NCBI GenBank assembly: GCA_027886185.1
Contig: WOAB01000126.1
Coordinates: 558,001-622,000, forward strand
Direction: 5' to 3'
Length of the DNA: 64,000 nt
DNA from: Rheum nobile
Taxonomy: Eukaryota > Streptophyta > Magnoliopsida > Caryophyllales > Polygonaceae
Below the pieces are notes generated by a model. It was given only the letters and a program-made list of their open reading frames with translations. It was not told the DNA's origin and did not search any database. The translations under genes were made by a program, and so were the position numbers. The first letter of the stretch is position 1. Each line of letters opens with the position of its first letter. Of the stretch, positions 35,751-47,931 are shown piece after piece.

Positions 35751-36685
35751 TTGTGCCTTCTGTGGGAACAAAGCTTTTGTTCCCTCAGACGTAACTCTAA
35801 CGATCCAACAATCTTCCTCTTCTTTCCGGTTTCATTCCCAGCGCGCCGTCCGACTCCCTGTTTCATTTTCAACTCCATCTTTCTCTTCTTTCTTGTTTCA
35901 TTCACGGTCCATCACTCCATCTTTCTCCAGTTCGGCCTCGCCCTCGAGTCTCGACTCTCAACTGTTCTCCCTCACCGGTCACACACAAGTTGTCGGCGGC
36001 GATTCCCTTGGCGAGTTGGCAGCGGTGGAGCGACGAGCCGACGACTGAACCTCTCCCTCGAGGCCGCTCCCTCGAAACCTCATTGGCGACGGTGAATCGA
36101 CGAGTACGACTGAACCTCTCGGCTCTCCCTCGAGACTTCATTGGCGGTGGCGGCGATTCTCTTGCCGGAGGTGAGTCGACGAGACGACCTCTGTCCTCTG
36201 CTATTGAAGCCCTTAATTTTTTGCAGATAATCTCAATGTCTCATAATCCTGATATTGCTTCACTCTTGTTTTTGGCCGGATGCAGCTCAAAGCCTCAAGC
36301 TGCTCAATTGTAAACATCCACCGACCGACGACCAACGAGGAAGTGAGAGATATATACCGACCTTGCTACATCTGTAAGTCATACACTCAACACTCACATC
36401 TTTAGACTTGTGTGTACTGTACTACTGACTACTGTGTTCTGAAATACTGATTTGGACCGATAAACAGACATAAACTCATAAACATGTTTGGAAATTTGTT
36501 GTGTGTGTATTGTGTGTTAGGAGTATCATGACTGGAAATCGGGTGTGTGTATTGTGTAATGTCTGTTTGGAAATTGTCCTGAAATCGGGTGTTTGGAAAT
36601 CGGGTGTATTGTGTAATGTCTGTTTGGAAATTTGTTGTGTGTGTGTACTGTGTGTTTGGATTAATGTGTTGGTCCTGTTGGACCT
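35751..36685. other. Probable interior of a deleted hAT element; no gene recognised
   Basis: Short open stretches occur on both strands, and near 36480-36670 there is a diverged repeat of TGTTTGGAAAT and GTGTGTATTGTGTAATG. The N-terminal hAT domains (BED finger, catalytic core) were not found, although the hAT C-terminus starts right after. Confidence 0.35.
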
Positions 36686-36689
36686 TGTC

Positions 36690-37247
36690 CTGAAATTGGA
36701 AGTGATTGAGTCAAAAGGGTGGTTAATGTGTTTTGTCATGATTATGATGTGTTGAAATGGTGGAAAATGAATGGGATTCGATTCCCAATTCTTGCTAGAA
36801 TAGCTCGTGATGTATTAGCCATTCCAGTTACTACAGTTCCATCCGAATCAGCCTTTATGACAGGAGGGCGTACTATTGATCAGTTTCGTAGCTCATTGTC
36901 TCCTAAGGTGATGTCTTTGACTTTGTAATTTTCTACCCAATTCAACTATATTTTATAATTATGTTAACAAACTTTAATCATCTTCTTATTATAATTAGAT
37001 GGTTGAAGCACTTATTTGCACACAAGATTGGATCTGCGTAGATATAAAGTCTCGTGAAAAGGGTGAAAATGCATGGGATGAACTTCAACATTATATTGAG
37101 TCAGAAAAGGTTTCAGAAGGTATATACATCTTATTGTTTATGTTTTTACAAGTTGTTTGTATAAAAAGCGTGAATATTTTTAATTAATGATGTTTAAACT
37201 TCAATTGTTCAATTTATTTGTTAGATATGGACAATACCCACTTTTAA
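36690..37247 (+). pseudogene. hAT transposase C-terminus (dimerisation domain)
   Basis: The first exon (to 36907) reads YDVLKWWKMNGIRFPILARI, then VLAIPVTTVPSESAF and DQFRSSLSPK. This is the hAT C-terminal dimerisation domain of RICESLEEPER-type proteins. An intron (36908-36998) is followed by the exon 36999-37119 (MVEALICTQDWICVD), a second intron, and a short last exon 37225-37247 ending in TAA. The splice sites are canonical. The rest of the transposase is missing upstream, so it is a truncated copy even though this end is well kept. Confidence 0.85.
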
Positions 37248-37714
37248 AGTGATGGTTGTGATGATCCAAGAAAAGAATTCTGTTTCGGGTTGCTTAGAAA
37301 AAAGGTATAAATTTCTAATTTAGTTTGAATTATTCATGAATTACTATGACGCTCTTAAGGTTTATTTACGTTTATTCAATGAGTTCTAATTCAATATAGT
37401 TTTTGTGTGTTTAATAGGTGCTCTTGTTACTTGGTGAAGATTGAACATGTGGAGTGACGATTGGTATAAGGATTTTGGGATTGTGAAGTTATGCAACTTT
37501 TTGTTTGAAGACAATGTGGATTCTATCATTTTATGTTTAGACGTTTAGTATTTTAATTTTCGGACTCTTTTCATTTTGTTCTAAAAATTCTATGTTTCGT
37601 ATTTTGAATGTTAACTCGGTGGTTTTGGTTTTATTTGAAGACATGACAAGTTTGTCTATTTAGTTTATATGTTATTATCGTTATATGTAAGCATCTCTAA
37701 CAACTAACAGGTAA

Positions 37715-38070
37715 ATCAAGTCCGAATTTGGCCTCCTTCGGTTCGGTTTAGGCCATTTTTGGTTCGGTTTAGGCCATTTTTTGTTCGGTTTAGGCCATTT
37801 TTGGTTCGGTTTATGCCATTTCAGTTCGGTTTATGCCATTTCGGTTCGGTTTATGCCATTTCGGTTTTTTCAGTTCGGTTCATATTAATTATGTTCGGCT
37901 AGCATAAATTCACGAATTTCGGTTTATTCCGGTTTTAGCCGAATTGAACTGGGAAAAACCGAACCTGAACTGAACCGGATATATTCGGTTCGATTTTTGG
38001 TCCACTAAAAACCTATATTCGGTTCGGTTATATTCGGTTCGGTTCGATTCTGGACCGATGAACAACCCTA
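37715..38070. mobile_element. Right end of a hAT element with subterminal repeats
   Basis: A run of about six units of TTCGGTTTAGGCCATTTT or TTCGGTTTATGCCATTT leads to inverted CCGAAC/GGTTCGG words and the terminus GAACAACCCTA at 38070. This resembles the end of the hAT MITE at 23131. It probably belongs to the transposase remnant just upstream. I did not find a left end or 8-bp duplication. Confidence 0.65.
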
Positions 38071-38779
38071 AGTACAACGTGGAACTCGCTCGGACTCTTG
38101 AATTAAAGTAAGTCCTCTTTCCAATCTGGATTCGCATTATGCGGTGAGGTTGGTCGTTGACCCAAATAATCAAGGTCAGTTTTCAAACTTTATGTGAATT
38201 ATAATGTTCCCAAACAAACTCATTAATTTCCCATAAGACTCGTTTCCTTTGGAGTCTTCTCTTGTTGCATTCCTATTCTTAGTTTCAATGAGAGTATCTG
38301 GATATGTATCATCTACCGATTTTCATTCGAGAGATAATGTTAGTAACTAGATATAATCACCAGAACCATTCTGTTTGAGCCCTTGCTTAGTCTTTCATTA
38401 GACTAACCAACCTTTCTTTTCTTTGCATGGTTGGCTGGTGTCATCCGTCCCATACGACACACCAGGTATAGCTTCCCAGATCGAAGCCACGGAACGAAGA
38501 CGTTGAAGGTAGCTGCATTTTCTTTGTTATTTGATTATTTCGAACAAGGTTTAGATCCTCTTTGTGTTTTGAATATTTAAGTCTTCCGTTGATATACATT
38601 ATTGGGTTGCCGTTTCTGCAACGTCATTTATAATACAATCTTGTTTTTGATTCATATATATGTTATTGTTTATTTTAAATTATTATTTTGCGATCAATAC
38701 TGTAAGCCTTGGGTGATTTTGGATATGCGTTTCGAGGTCACTGGCGGTAATATTCCTAAGGTAATTTAGGGGTGTTACA
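38071..38779 (+). repeat. 5'-truncated LTR followed by a primer-binding site
   Basis: It is an inverted match to 23836-24640, from AAGTACAACGTGG to the end GGTGTTACA. The hAT end abuts its truncated left side, and a primer-binding site follows its right end, fixing plus orientation. Confidence 0.8.
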
Positions 38780-38783
38780 GTTA

Positions 38784-38795
38784 TGGTATCAGAGC
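38784..38795 (+). promoter_or_regulatory. Primer-binding site (initiator Met tRNA)
   Basis: TGGTATCAGAGC is a perfect 12-base complement to the initiator-Met tRNA 3' end, four bases after the LTR end. Confidence 0.9.
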
Positions 38796-39130
38796 TAAAA
38801 GTTTTTAAAAACTCAAGACTTTTAACCGTTTTGTGTTTATTTATGTTTTATAAAACAAAAACTTGGTGTAAGAATTTCCTTTACTATAGGTCCTAAGTAA
38901 GGCTTAGGTTAATAATATCTTTAAGAGATTTTTAAACCACAATTATTTGGTGGGGTTTTATTTCAAAAAGTATAATTTTATAATATAACGGGTTTGAAAT
39001 GGAAGACAAGGTCGGGTTTAACAACGAGTTAAATTTGTCATAGTAGTTTGTGCGAACTTCTTTTTCAAACTTATGCCAACAATAGTAGTTTCATCTACTC
39101 ATGCCTACTATAGAAGATAGAATTTCTATA
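38796..39130 (+). other. Leader of the truncated plus-strand LTR element
   Basis: Non-coding AT-rich sequence follows the primer-binding site and stops where minus-strand gag-like sequence begins. No gag or pol of the plus-strand element remains. Confidence 0.5.
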
Positions 39131-39194
39131 TCTGGAATGTTCTAATCCCTCCCATTGTCTCACTTCAGACAATGGTGTTTCCGTGAGTCTAGAT

Positions 39195-39611
39195 AAGGAC
39201 TAAAGAAGAATCGGAGACCGCTCCAACAATCAAGTCTGAGTTTGATTCTGTAGAGCTTGTTGTAAACGACGGCCCAGTGCTTGAGTTCGCCCCGCTGATC
39301 GAAGGCTTCTTCCTTTGGGTACTCATCGTAGATAGGCGGCTTGTCCCAAAGTTTGATCTCGCCTATAGCCTCTTATTGCGCGGCCTCGTAGGGTTGGCTA
39401 CAGTCCGACGATTCCTTGGTCCTAGTATTATCCACCAAACCCATCCGTCACTCCACCCCTCCACGGTGGCTTCTATGGCAACCAAAAGCTTTTTATGAGC
39501 TTTTTCGAACAAACTTGAATCCTCCAAGGTGATTGGTTTCCCTTTGGGTGTTCGTGCCAGTTCACAAGCTAAATTAAAACAATCTCTACTAAAATTAATC
39601 AAAGCAAGCAA
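39195..39611 (-). pseudogene. Possible retroelement gag-pol linker fragment
   Basis: The minus strand has an open stretch MLALINFSRDCFNLACELAR continuing to WWIILGPRNR. After a frame change, LWDKPPIYDEYPKEEAF follows, which resembles the acidic linker before protease in plant gypsy polyproteins. It lies in the correct position and direction for the element whose primer-binding site is at 40754. No diagnostic catalytic motif is present, so confidence is low. Confidence 0.4.
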
Positions 39612-40753
39612 CTTGTCAAGTTAGTACAACAAAATTAACTAAAAATAGAATTTTTAAGCAAGAAAGAACCTTTTTCTTGGAGCACACTCTTCTTGTCTCA
39701 TGATGGCCGGTCGTGCTCCTAGGGATCCTTTCCAAGAACCTTAACTTGATCCATAAGGTTAGTGCAATCAAGATAATATCTTGCAAGCACAAGATAAAGA
39801 ACCAAGCAAGTTCTTCAATTCAAACACAAGATAGTGATAAACTGGGGTTTACGGACGACACGTCTTTATAGATAGGATTTACAAGCACCAAGATAAAGAC
39901 TTAATCAAGCAAGATATGTCTATATAAAATAAATTTTAAGATAAACTTATATCAATTAGATAATCTAGACTCTTGCTAAAAAAAAGACTTTTTTGATTTT
40001 CTTGAAGGCTTTCTCAAGCCACTAGCAAGGGTCTCTTTGGGCTTTCTCAAGCTAGGGCAAGGGTCCTCTTTTTTTTGTACAGATAGGGTTTTACCCTATA
40101 GTCACGACGTTTGTCCTTTTTTTTTGGTTCAAAAGTGAATAAGATAGAATCTAGGAAATCAAGATAATATTTAATCCAAAAAGATAACATGAAAATCTTA
40201 ACTACCTAGAGATATAAACAAATCTCAACAAATCTTATCTAATCACAAAATCAAGATAAATCTATCTTAAAGTGCAAGCAACAAAAAAGATAAGATATGG
40301 TGGTTACTTGATAGAATTTGCCAAAGATTTGGCAAATCCTTGGGGCACAAGGCAAGGGAAGGGCGCGGCTGTGGATAAGGCTTGGCTTGTCGTCCACAAC
40401 TTTGGGTTTCCTTCTCTCGGCCTTCTTTGGACTCCCTTGCAGCCCACTCTAAGATTCTCTCACGATAAGGGTACGCCAGGGGGTGGGTTGGATTGGTCAA
40501 GTTTGTGTCTTGACGCGTAAGACAAGGGTGCGCACACTAGGGTTGGTTGGATTTGTGGCTTGGTTCACAAGGGCCGATTAGGCTTCTCTCTTTAGGGTTC
40601 TCAGCTGATTTTCCTAAGGCTACGACCTAGGGTTTGTGCCGCACATGCACTAAAGGAAAAGGTCAGCCTCTCACACAAGTATAGGATTGGTTCGAACACA
40701 AGCTTAATGTTTGAAATCAAGACAAGCAATGGTTTAGACCTTACCTTGATCAA
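39612..40753 (-). other. Leader region of a minus-strand LTR element
   Basis: Non-coding sequence between the primer-binding site and the gag-like frame, with short diverged repeats of CAAGATAAAGA and of CTTTCTCAAG. Nothing else is recognised. Confidence 0.4.
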
Positions 40754-40765
40754 GATCTGATACCA
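40754..40765 (-). promoter_or_regulatory. Primer-binding site, minus strand
   Basis: On the minus strand TGGTATCAGATC follows two bases after the LTR end (ACATCA at 40768). It matches the initiator-Met complement at 10 consecutive bases. Confidence 0.75.
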
Positions 40766-41388
40766 AATGATGTGTTTCTCCATAAGGATCTTCGTTCTGG
40801 TTCAAGGAATGTTGTCCTCCAAAGCTTCATGTTGAACAAGTCTTGGATCGTCGTCAAGAACGTGACAAAAGGGTTCTTTTTTGTGGAATTTTGGTTTTAT
40901 GATTTGCAAGAAAAGTAAAGTGATAGGCAATTTGGATCTATTGGATATGACGCACCAATAAGTTCAAAAATAAGTTTTATTAATCCACCACGGATATTAC
41001 GCACATGGGTTTCACAATTGTTTTGGATATGACTCACCAAAATCGAGTAAGTTGAATTGGATATGACTCACCAACACAAAATATTCAAGACCGGAAGCTT
41101 AGAGTTAATTCAAGAAACTCAAGGTTCTGTTATTTTAATTAATCAAAGCTTAAGTTGAAATGAAAAGCAACGCAACTTATAAATAGCCAAAATGTTTTCC
41201 GAAACCCTAATTCTCTAGATACTTGAAACGGGTCGTTCTTCCTCCACAGAGCTCCATTGGGCATGAAATTTGGAAATGAGCTAGATAAGCCCATTATCTC
41301 ACACATATCCAAAATTACGCTCAAACACATGCAGGAATATGAATCGCGCCTTTGGACAATCTGCGGTGTCGCCCCTCACTAGGCCGAG

Positions 41389-44300
41389 TGTAATATCTGA
41401 GATTTTTTTTTAAAAAGACGAATTTGGGGATCATTTAAGATTTTGACGTTTTAATTTTATCTTGAGGCATTGATATATTTTATGTTTATTATAATTATAA
41501 TGGATTTTATGATTTGGATAATTTGGGTTTTTACCGCCTCAGCGAATGGCGGTATTGGATTGTCTTGTATGTTAAGTTCCGTTTAGGATTATCTCTGGGT
41601 AACAAATAGGGTATTTCAATTTTATGTATATATATATATTATAGTTAAAATAACTATTACATCACTAAAAGACAAATTTGTTCTAATCCTCAATTTTCTC
41701 TAGATTTTTCCATACTTATCTAGTTAAATTTTATTAATCACCTAAGCTAGGAAACTTCCTTGCTTTTTCTTCTTGTCTCTCCACCGACCTTCAGATTTTG
41801 CCCATGTCCTCCATGATATTTCTTAAGTCAATTATGATCTAGAAATTTCTAATTAATTATCCTAATCTCTTAACAAATCTAGACACTTCCTTACCTCTTT
41901 ATATATATGCATCTCCTTCCTTCCTTGGAGCTTGATGACCGGCCACCCTATGGAAGCTCCATGACACCACCGCCACTCCACCTTGCCTCCTCCACCTCTC
42001 ACCATAACCGGCCACCATCCAAGGCCACCATGTCTACTTCTTATAGCCACCATGGCTCACGGCCATCATCTCCTCTTCCACTATGTCCATGGCTACCACC
42101 ATCAATTCCATCCTCTCATGTTCAACTATGGTTCATGCTACCAAGGTGTTTCCATTTCCTCCAAGATTATGCATCTATCCTTGTTGTTTATAAGGTATGA
42201 TTCTTCCTTAGGGTTCTTAATTTTAATTCCATGAATTGGATATGTTCTTGTGTAAAGAAGGTATTTCGAGTGTTGTAGATGGATAATTAGTGGTTACTTG
42301 GTGTTGAGAAAGGTTTAAATGGATTGAATTTAAAGATTTGAAAGTGAAAGTTAGGAATTGGGCATATTCGTTCACTTCTGGAAATTCTGGGTAAGTTTCG
42401 TAATTACTGTAAAGTTGGGGCTGACATCATAAAATGAGGAATTTTGTTACGAGAATGAGGAACTTGACGGATCTTGATTTGGATATGTATATCAAAAGTT
42501 ATGAGCAAATTTGTATTGTATTGTAAATTCAGGAACTCGCTGCAACTATAGGAATTTCGGAATATCGGACCGCAACAAGGATGATACCACGAGAATTGTT
42601 GTCGTGGGACGTCTTTAAGGCAAGTTATTTGCGAATGTTTATGTGCCTAGCATAAATTTAGGTTATCTGTATATGCATAAATACCGTAATTAGAATTATA
42701 TTTGAATGTTCGGTGATGATTGTATTTCATCGGTTAGATAGGAAATTCATATTACTTGGGTTCTTGACACGTCTATATGTTGGGATTATTTCGTTTATGA
42801 GTATATGATATGATCATTCCTATGAATTGATGTAGTAGTATGGACTGGGTATGGATTATAGTAACGGATCTCGTATTGTCGTGAAGTTGCGTTGGAAGTC
42901 GTTTTCGTATTTTAGATATAGATTTATTGTAAAATTTCTTGATGTATGGAGTTGTCTTAAAATATGTGATGTGGTTGTTGATGGTCCTGAAATGGTATAT
43001 GGTTGGTCGAGCTTATACTTGTATACTGTGGGTGATACTATGTTAATATTGTGTACGAACGAGTTGTATTATGGATTTGACGTGTGGTACTGAGTATGTG
43101 TAAATTATATGATGGTTGATGTGAGTCCTTGTGGTCGATTAACTTGACGAAGGATTCTTGTAGATCATTGGGATTGATCCTTGTATTATTGTGTTTTTGA
43201 TGTTTATACCTTTATCCGTTTGCGGTTTATGATTTTTACCCTTTTATGGGTAAGGATGTACCGTGCCCCGCTCGATTTGAAAATGGATTTAACTGAATTT
43301 ATTATGTGTTGTTCTTACGGGTGTTGGGAAGAGCCGTTCGTGTAGCTAACGATGTTGTAGGCTTCCCAAGGGTCGGGAAGAGCCGGTCGTTTAGCTACCG
43401 ATATTGTTGGCTTCCCAGGGGCAAAGGTATGTGTGTGGTTTTAAAAAATGTTTTTCTGATGGTCACCCCTCGATTAGGGCTCTTCCTAGGTTCGGGATGA
43501 GTGGGTCGAGGAAGGTGCTTTACCTATTGCGAGGGATGGTCGGTCGCCTAGCTAGCGATGTTGTTTCCGCCCCGCAGGTAAAGGTGTGTGCTTAGAAGGT
43601 ACCTTCGTGTCCAAAAATTCTTGGGCATGTTTTCGGATGTTATCGTGAATGTTTTCTTGAAACGCTTGTATAAGTTTATGTTTACTTTTCATTGCGGTTT
43701 CCTTTAAAATAAGTATACCCGGGTATAAGTTTTAAATAATGGGTTGATAATCCCAATGATCTGTAGTCAATTACTGTTATGAGATATGAAAGATGATATG
43801 AGGTTTAATTGGGTACTTATAAGAATTACTGTACTGTGATCGGTAAAGTAATAAGGGGTTTAGCTAAATACTTATGGAGTTATTAAGGTATAAACTGTAT
43901 TGTAGGATGTGGTCTGTAGTGCAATATGTGTTTTAGTTGGTATTTAATTGATATTCCGGTGGTGTGATCTGTATTGGAATGATTTGTGATTCAATCGGAT
44001 ATTTATTAGAATTACTGAGACATGATATGTACTATGGTGTGTGGTCCAGTTGGGCATTTATGGGACTTACTGAGATTTGTGGTCTAGATAGATACTTATT
44101 GGATACTGGATTATTGTAATACAATCTGTAGTCTGGGTGGATAATTATGAATATTATTGTAATGTGTAAGCTGTAATGGGATACGTGGCCTAGTCGGGGA
44201 TTTGGTGAAATTATTCTTGGTACTTAGTGGAAATTTCTGTGTTAGGATCTGTAATGGGAATATGTGCTCAGTTAGATGTGAACAGTGGTATCTAGGTTTT

Positions 44301-44751
44301 ATGTTCATGCATTTGAGGTTAATTATATTATTGGGTTGTACAGTATTGTGGTATTCAGGTTATCTGATCAGGAAGATTCAGGAAGATGTAGTTATTCATA
44401 ACTTTGGGTTATATGATGTTATGGTAATTGCATATAAGTGAATCCTTTATTTATGCTATTATACGTATTCCATTCGCTTATAACTTGCTTAGTCTGAATA
44501 CAGACTAACCCCGATATATGGGGATCTGTTATGTTGCAGGACTAGGATATCAGAGTAACGCATCGGGAGCATGGAGGGAGATGTGCGACATGATGCGAAT
44601 TTGGATGGGTTCATTATTTTTATGTCAAGGAATTATATTTGTTGGGTTTTGGAAAAAAAAATTATGATAAGTTTTATAAAGCCTGAGGGAATTTCTGTAG
44701 GAAATTCCTGGCGCTGTAGCTCCCCAATAGTGGTTAAATTGGGGCGTTACA
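41389..44751 (+). mobile_element. Solo LTR, 3363 bp, TSD CCGAG
   Basis: It begins TGTAATATC and ends GGGCGTTACA, with terminal inverted TGTAA/TTACA. The 5-bp duplication CCGAG is perfect (41384-41388, 44752-44756). There is no gag, pol or primer site inside. It contains a tandem subrepeat at about 43310-43600 (GGGAAGAGCCG ... TAGCTA ... GATGTTGT). The start matches the LTR at window bases 1-99. LTRs of this length occur in Tekay/Tat-type gypsy elements, but the clade is not established here. Confidence 0.85.
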
Positions 44752-44911
44752 CCGAGGCCCCACCTTCTTTGACTTCTCTCGGCACACCTTCTCCAATTGG
44801 TTCCAAATTTGGAATGAGTCCCTTATTGGACATATTTTGAAGGTATGTATTGTTGTTACTCAATTTAGGGGTTGTGTAGAGCTTAGAAGAAGCCCTAACA
44901 TTGTCGGCGTC

Positions 44912-46505
44912 TGATAGGCGTTTGTCGTCAAGACACCTAAACAAATAAAATAATCCTAACAAACCTAAACAAGTAGTAGAGGCAAGCAAGGGTCGAATCC
45001 ACAGGGAGGAAGTAATCAATCTACGTGTTCACAAGCGTGTAAAGTAACAAGGGGGGTTTGAATGATCACAGAGTAACAAAGATGCAAGCTTTAACAAGAG
45101 AAGAAATATAATAAGGAAAGTAGTTCCACTAGAACGAAATCCACAATACAGAGATGCAAGTTGATCACTGAAATCTATAAATCCAAGTTCTTTAACTATT
45201 CTTATGGTTGTTCCCACCCTGATCTTAAGTACTACCGATTCTCACAGTTGTCGATAAACTTATTACTATGCCAATGATAAAGTACAACTGATTCTCACAG
45301 TTGTCAGCGTACTTTAGCACCAACACAGCAATAGCAATGCACACAAGGATATAGGATACATGCAAGTAGAAAGACGTACAAGTACTCACTCTCCTACTAA
45401 ACATGCAATTGATTCTCACACACAAGTGTACGCTCGGAACCCCTATACGCACAAACGTGTTTGCCACTAGATATGCACTCGAAACCCCTATATGCAATCC
45501 TAGCAATTGATAAAAAGTATTCAACCTAGCTGGCCAGACTATGAGAAATAACAATAAATCATAAACGTTATAACAAGAGAATCAATCCAACACACATAAG
45601 AATAAGAACAATGAATAGAAATCTCACAACATAATCAATGTATTGCTTCAAACGTCTAGCAGAACAAAAGTGTTTAGCTCTCCATGGGTTGGAAACCCCG
45701 GAGGCAAAACTACGAACTAAAACTGAATTCTTCGATGATAGGGAATGGAGGCCGTGGGAATTAGGTTAAATAGAGTTAACCTAAAGCCCAAGATCACAAA
45801 CCCTAACTTACAAGGAAATAAAATAATAATAATAATAAAATGGAAAATAATAAAAATCTAGTAACCAAAAGTAAACAACCGAATCCGGAAAATTAATCCC
45901 GTGCTCACGCTCGGCATCGTCCCCGCCTCGCGTCCAGCAGCTTCTCGGCAGACACGGCCCAACTTCGGCAACAGTAAAAGCACGGCCCACAAGGCATTAG
46001 CACACGGCCCACTTCATAATCCATTCCAGCAAACATCTTCGCTGATGTTGTCATGACGTCATCGTCCCGCATCAACATCTTCACACGCGCTGCTTCAATT
46101 CTTCAGCAATTCAAGCGGCCTTTAATTAATTATTTCGCTCAGCATATGGCCGCGAGGCGCCAACTCCCAACTTCTCAGCTTCTGCGATACTTTAGTAAAA
46201 ATGCCATAACTTTTGATTCCCAACTCGGATTGCGCTCATATTTTGAGGACTTGAAGTAGACTTCAAGATCTAACTCCTCGAATTGGAATCACTTCATTTG
46301 GACATCTGAGTAGAGAGAACGAACCATTTTAATTCAGCACATTGTTCTTCTACTCTTCAATACACTTCAAACCTCTATAAATCCCATGATTTCTTCACTT
46401 CTCCATTCTAACTCCATAATCCACGATTGTGCTCTAAATCCAACCAAATGGCGCCTCAAACCTGGTAATAATCCTTAGATATGTGCTACAAAATAGCACT
46501 CATCA
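44912..46505 (-). repeat. 3' LTR of the Athila/Tat-like element
   Basis: On the plus strand it runs from TGATAGGCG to ACTCATCA. It lacks the 12-bp GC block that the other LTR carries (site at about 46169). Confidence 0.95.
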
Positions 46506-47931
46506 AATCCCACATGCTTAAACCTTGCTCGTCCTCGAGTAAGCTAAAGTCAACCTACTCCTCCAATAAATCCCCAAGGTTTCAGGAAGCATAGAAAAAT
46601 CAGTCTCCAAGAATCATACCCAATAATAAACTCCAGGCACCAACACAAATAAGCCCAGCACAACATACAACAATACCAATCAACACCACACACAGTCAAG
46701 CTAAAAGGAAAGCAAAGTACTTCTCCCAAGCTTATCCCAAACACCATAGAGTGAATAAATTCTAATCTTATCTCCCATCTATCTTCTTATCCCTCCAGAG
46801 TGACCTACCCGACAATCCTTCTTTGACTCCTCTTCTTATGACGCCTCGCCAAGAATAATGAGAAATCCTAGAATCACTCTTCTTCTTTTTTCGCTCATTT
46901 TGCCAAGGCGCCCTTTCGGGTTTTCACCAAGCCACTCATTTCATTTTCCAATAGATGTACTCACATAAGCTCACGTCACTCTTGACCACATATTACCCCA
47001 GCCTAATGCTGGTCCAAGCCACCTACTTATTACCTAGGCCGCCCTTTCGGGTTTTCGACCTATCCCAGGATTTTTATGTGTATGCCTTTTTTTCATTTTT
47101 TTGGCTTTTTTCATTTTTATATTCATTTTTCTCCTCAGCGACGTAGCAAGTATAGAACTCTCCCCCATGCTTAAACATTGCATTGTCCTCAATGTAATGA
47201 AAGACAAAAGAATAGGAGCAGAGGGAAAAGCAAAAAAAATAACTCACAAACGTTGTCAAGCTGCTTGGACACTGTAGGTGTCGCTGGCGGTCTTCTCAGA
47301 AAATGCCCAGGTCTCTAGTGTTGGGCGGGTGTCTTCTTCAACTTCATCGTCTTCTCCTACCGTGCAACCATAAGGGAACCACTTTGGTGAATAGTGGTAT
47401 AACATAGTATGGCGGGGTCACACGGCCTTCTAGGAACACATGGTGGAGCCCAGATATGATCATGACGGGGCTCTAGTGTTTCTCCTCATCAGCTGTCGAA
47501 TGTAGGGCCATCATCGTTGCCAAATAATGTGTAGATGTATCCTCCTTGATAACATGATGCGCACCATCTCCATGGAAATTCTGGACAGCTAGGTAAAACT
47601 TTTTTTTTTTACTCCCCATTTAAGGTTTTTTCGGGGCCCTTTATTACAATTTTGTTTTCGATTTTTTTTTTTCGGAGAGAGAAAATATACCCGAAATCCA
47701 CCGCGGGGCGATGAGGGTCGCCGCGGGGCGGTGGGATAGCTGAGAACACCATTCTCTCCATTTACTTTCGTACCTGAAATGTTAGTAACAGGCGAACGAA
47801 ACAAAGCAAAAACGCACTAAAGAAAAATGCAAAAACAAAGAATGAAAAGCAAAGAAAGAAAAACATACCTCGGGTTGCCTCCCGGACAACGCCTTAGTTA
47901 TTGTCATGGCTTGACATCCTACTCAGTCTTC
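46506..47931 (-). other. Non-coding interior of the Athila/Tat-like element
   Basis: Between the gag frame and the 3' LTR there is no open frame with motifs. GC-rich blocks CACCGCGGGGCG and CGCCGCGGGGCGGTG lie at about 47699-47734, and a run of T near 47600. Confidence 0.6.

Noticed and set aside
47600..47610. T-run as a Pol III terminator
   Set aside because: No A or B box nearby; it lies in the non-coding interior of a retroelement.
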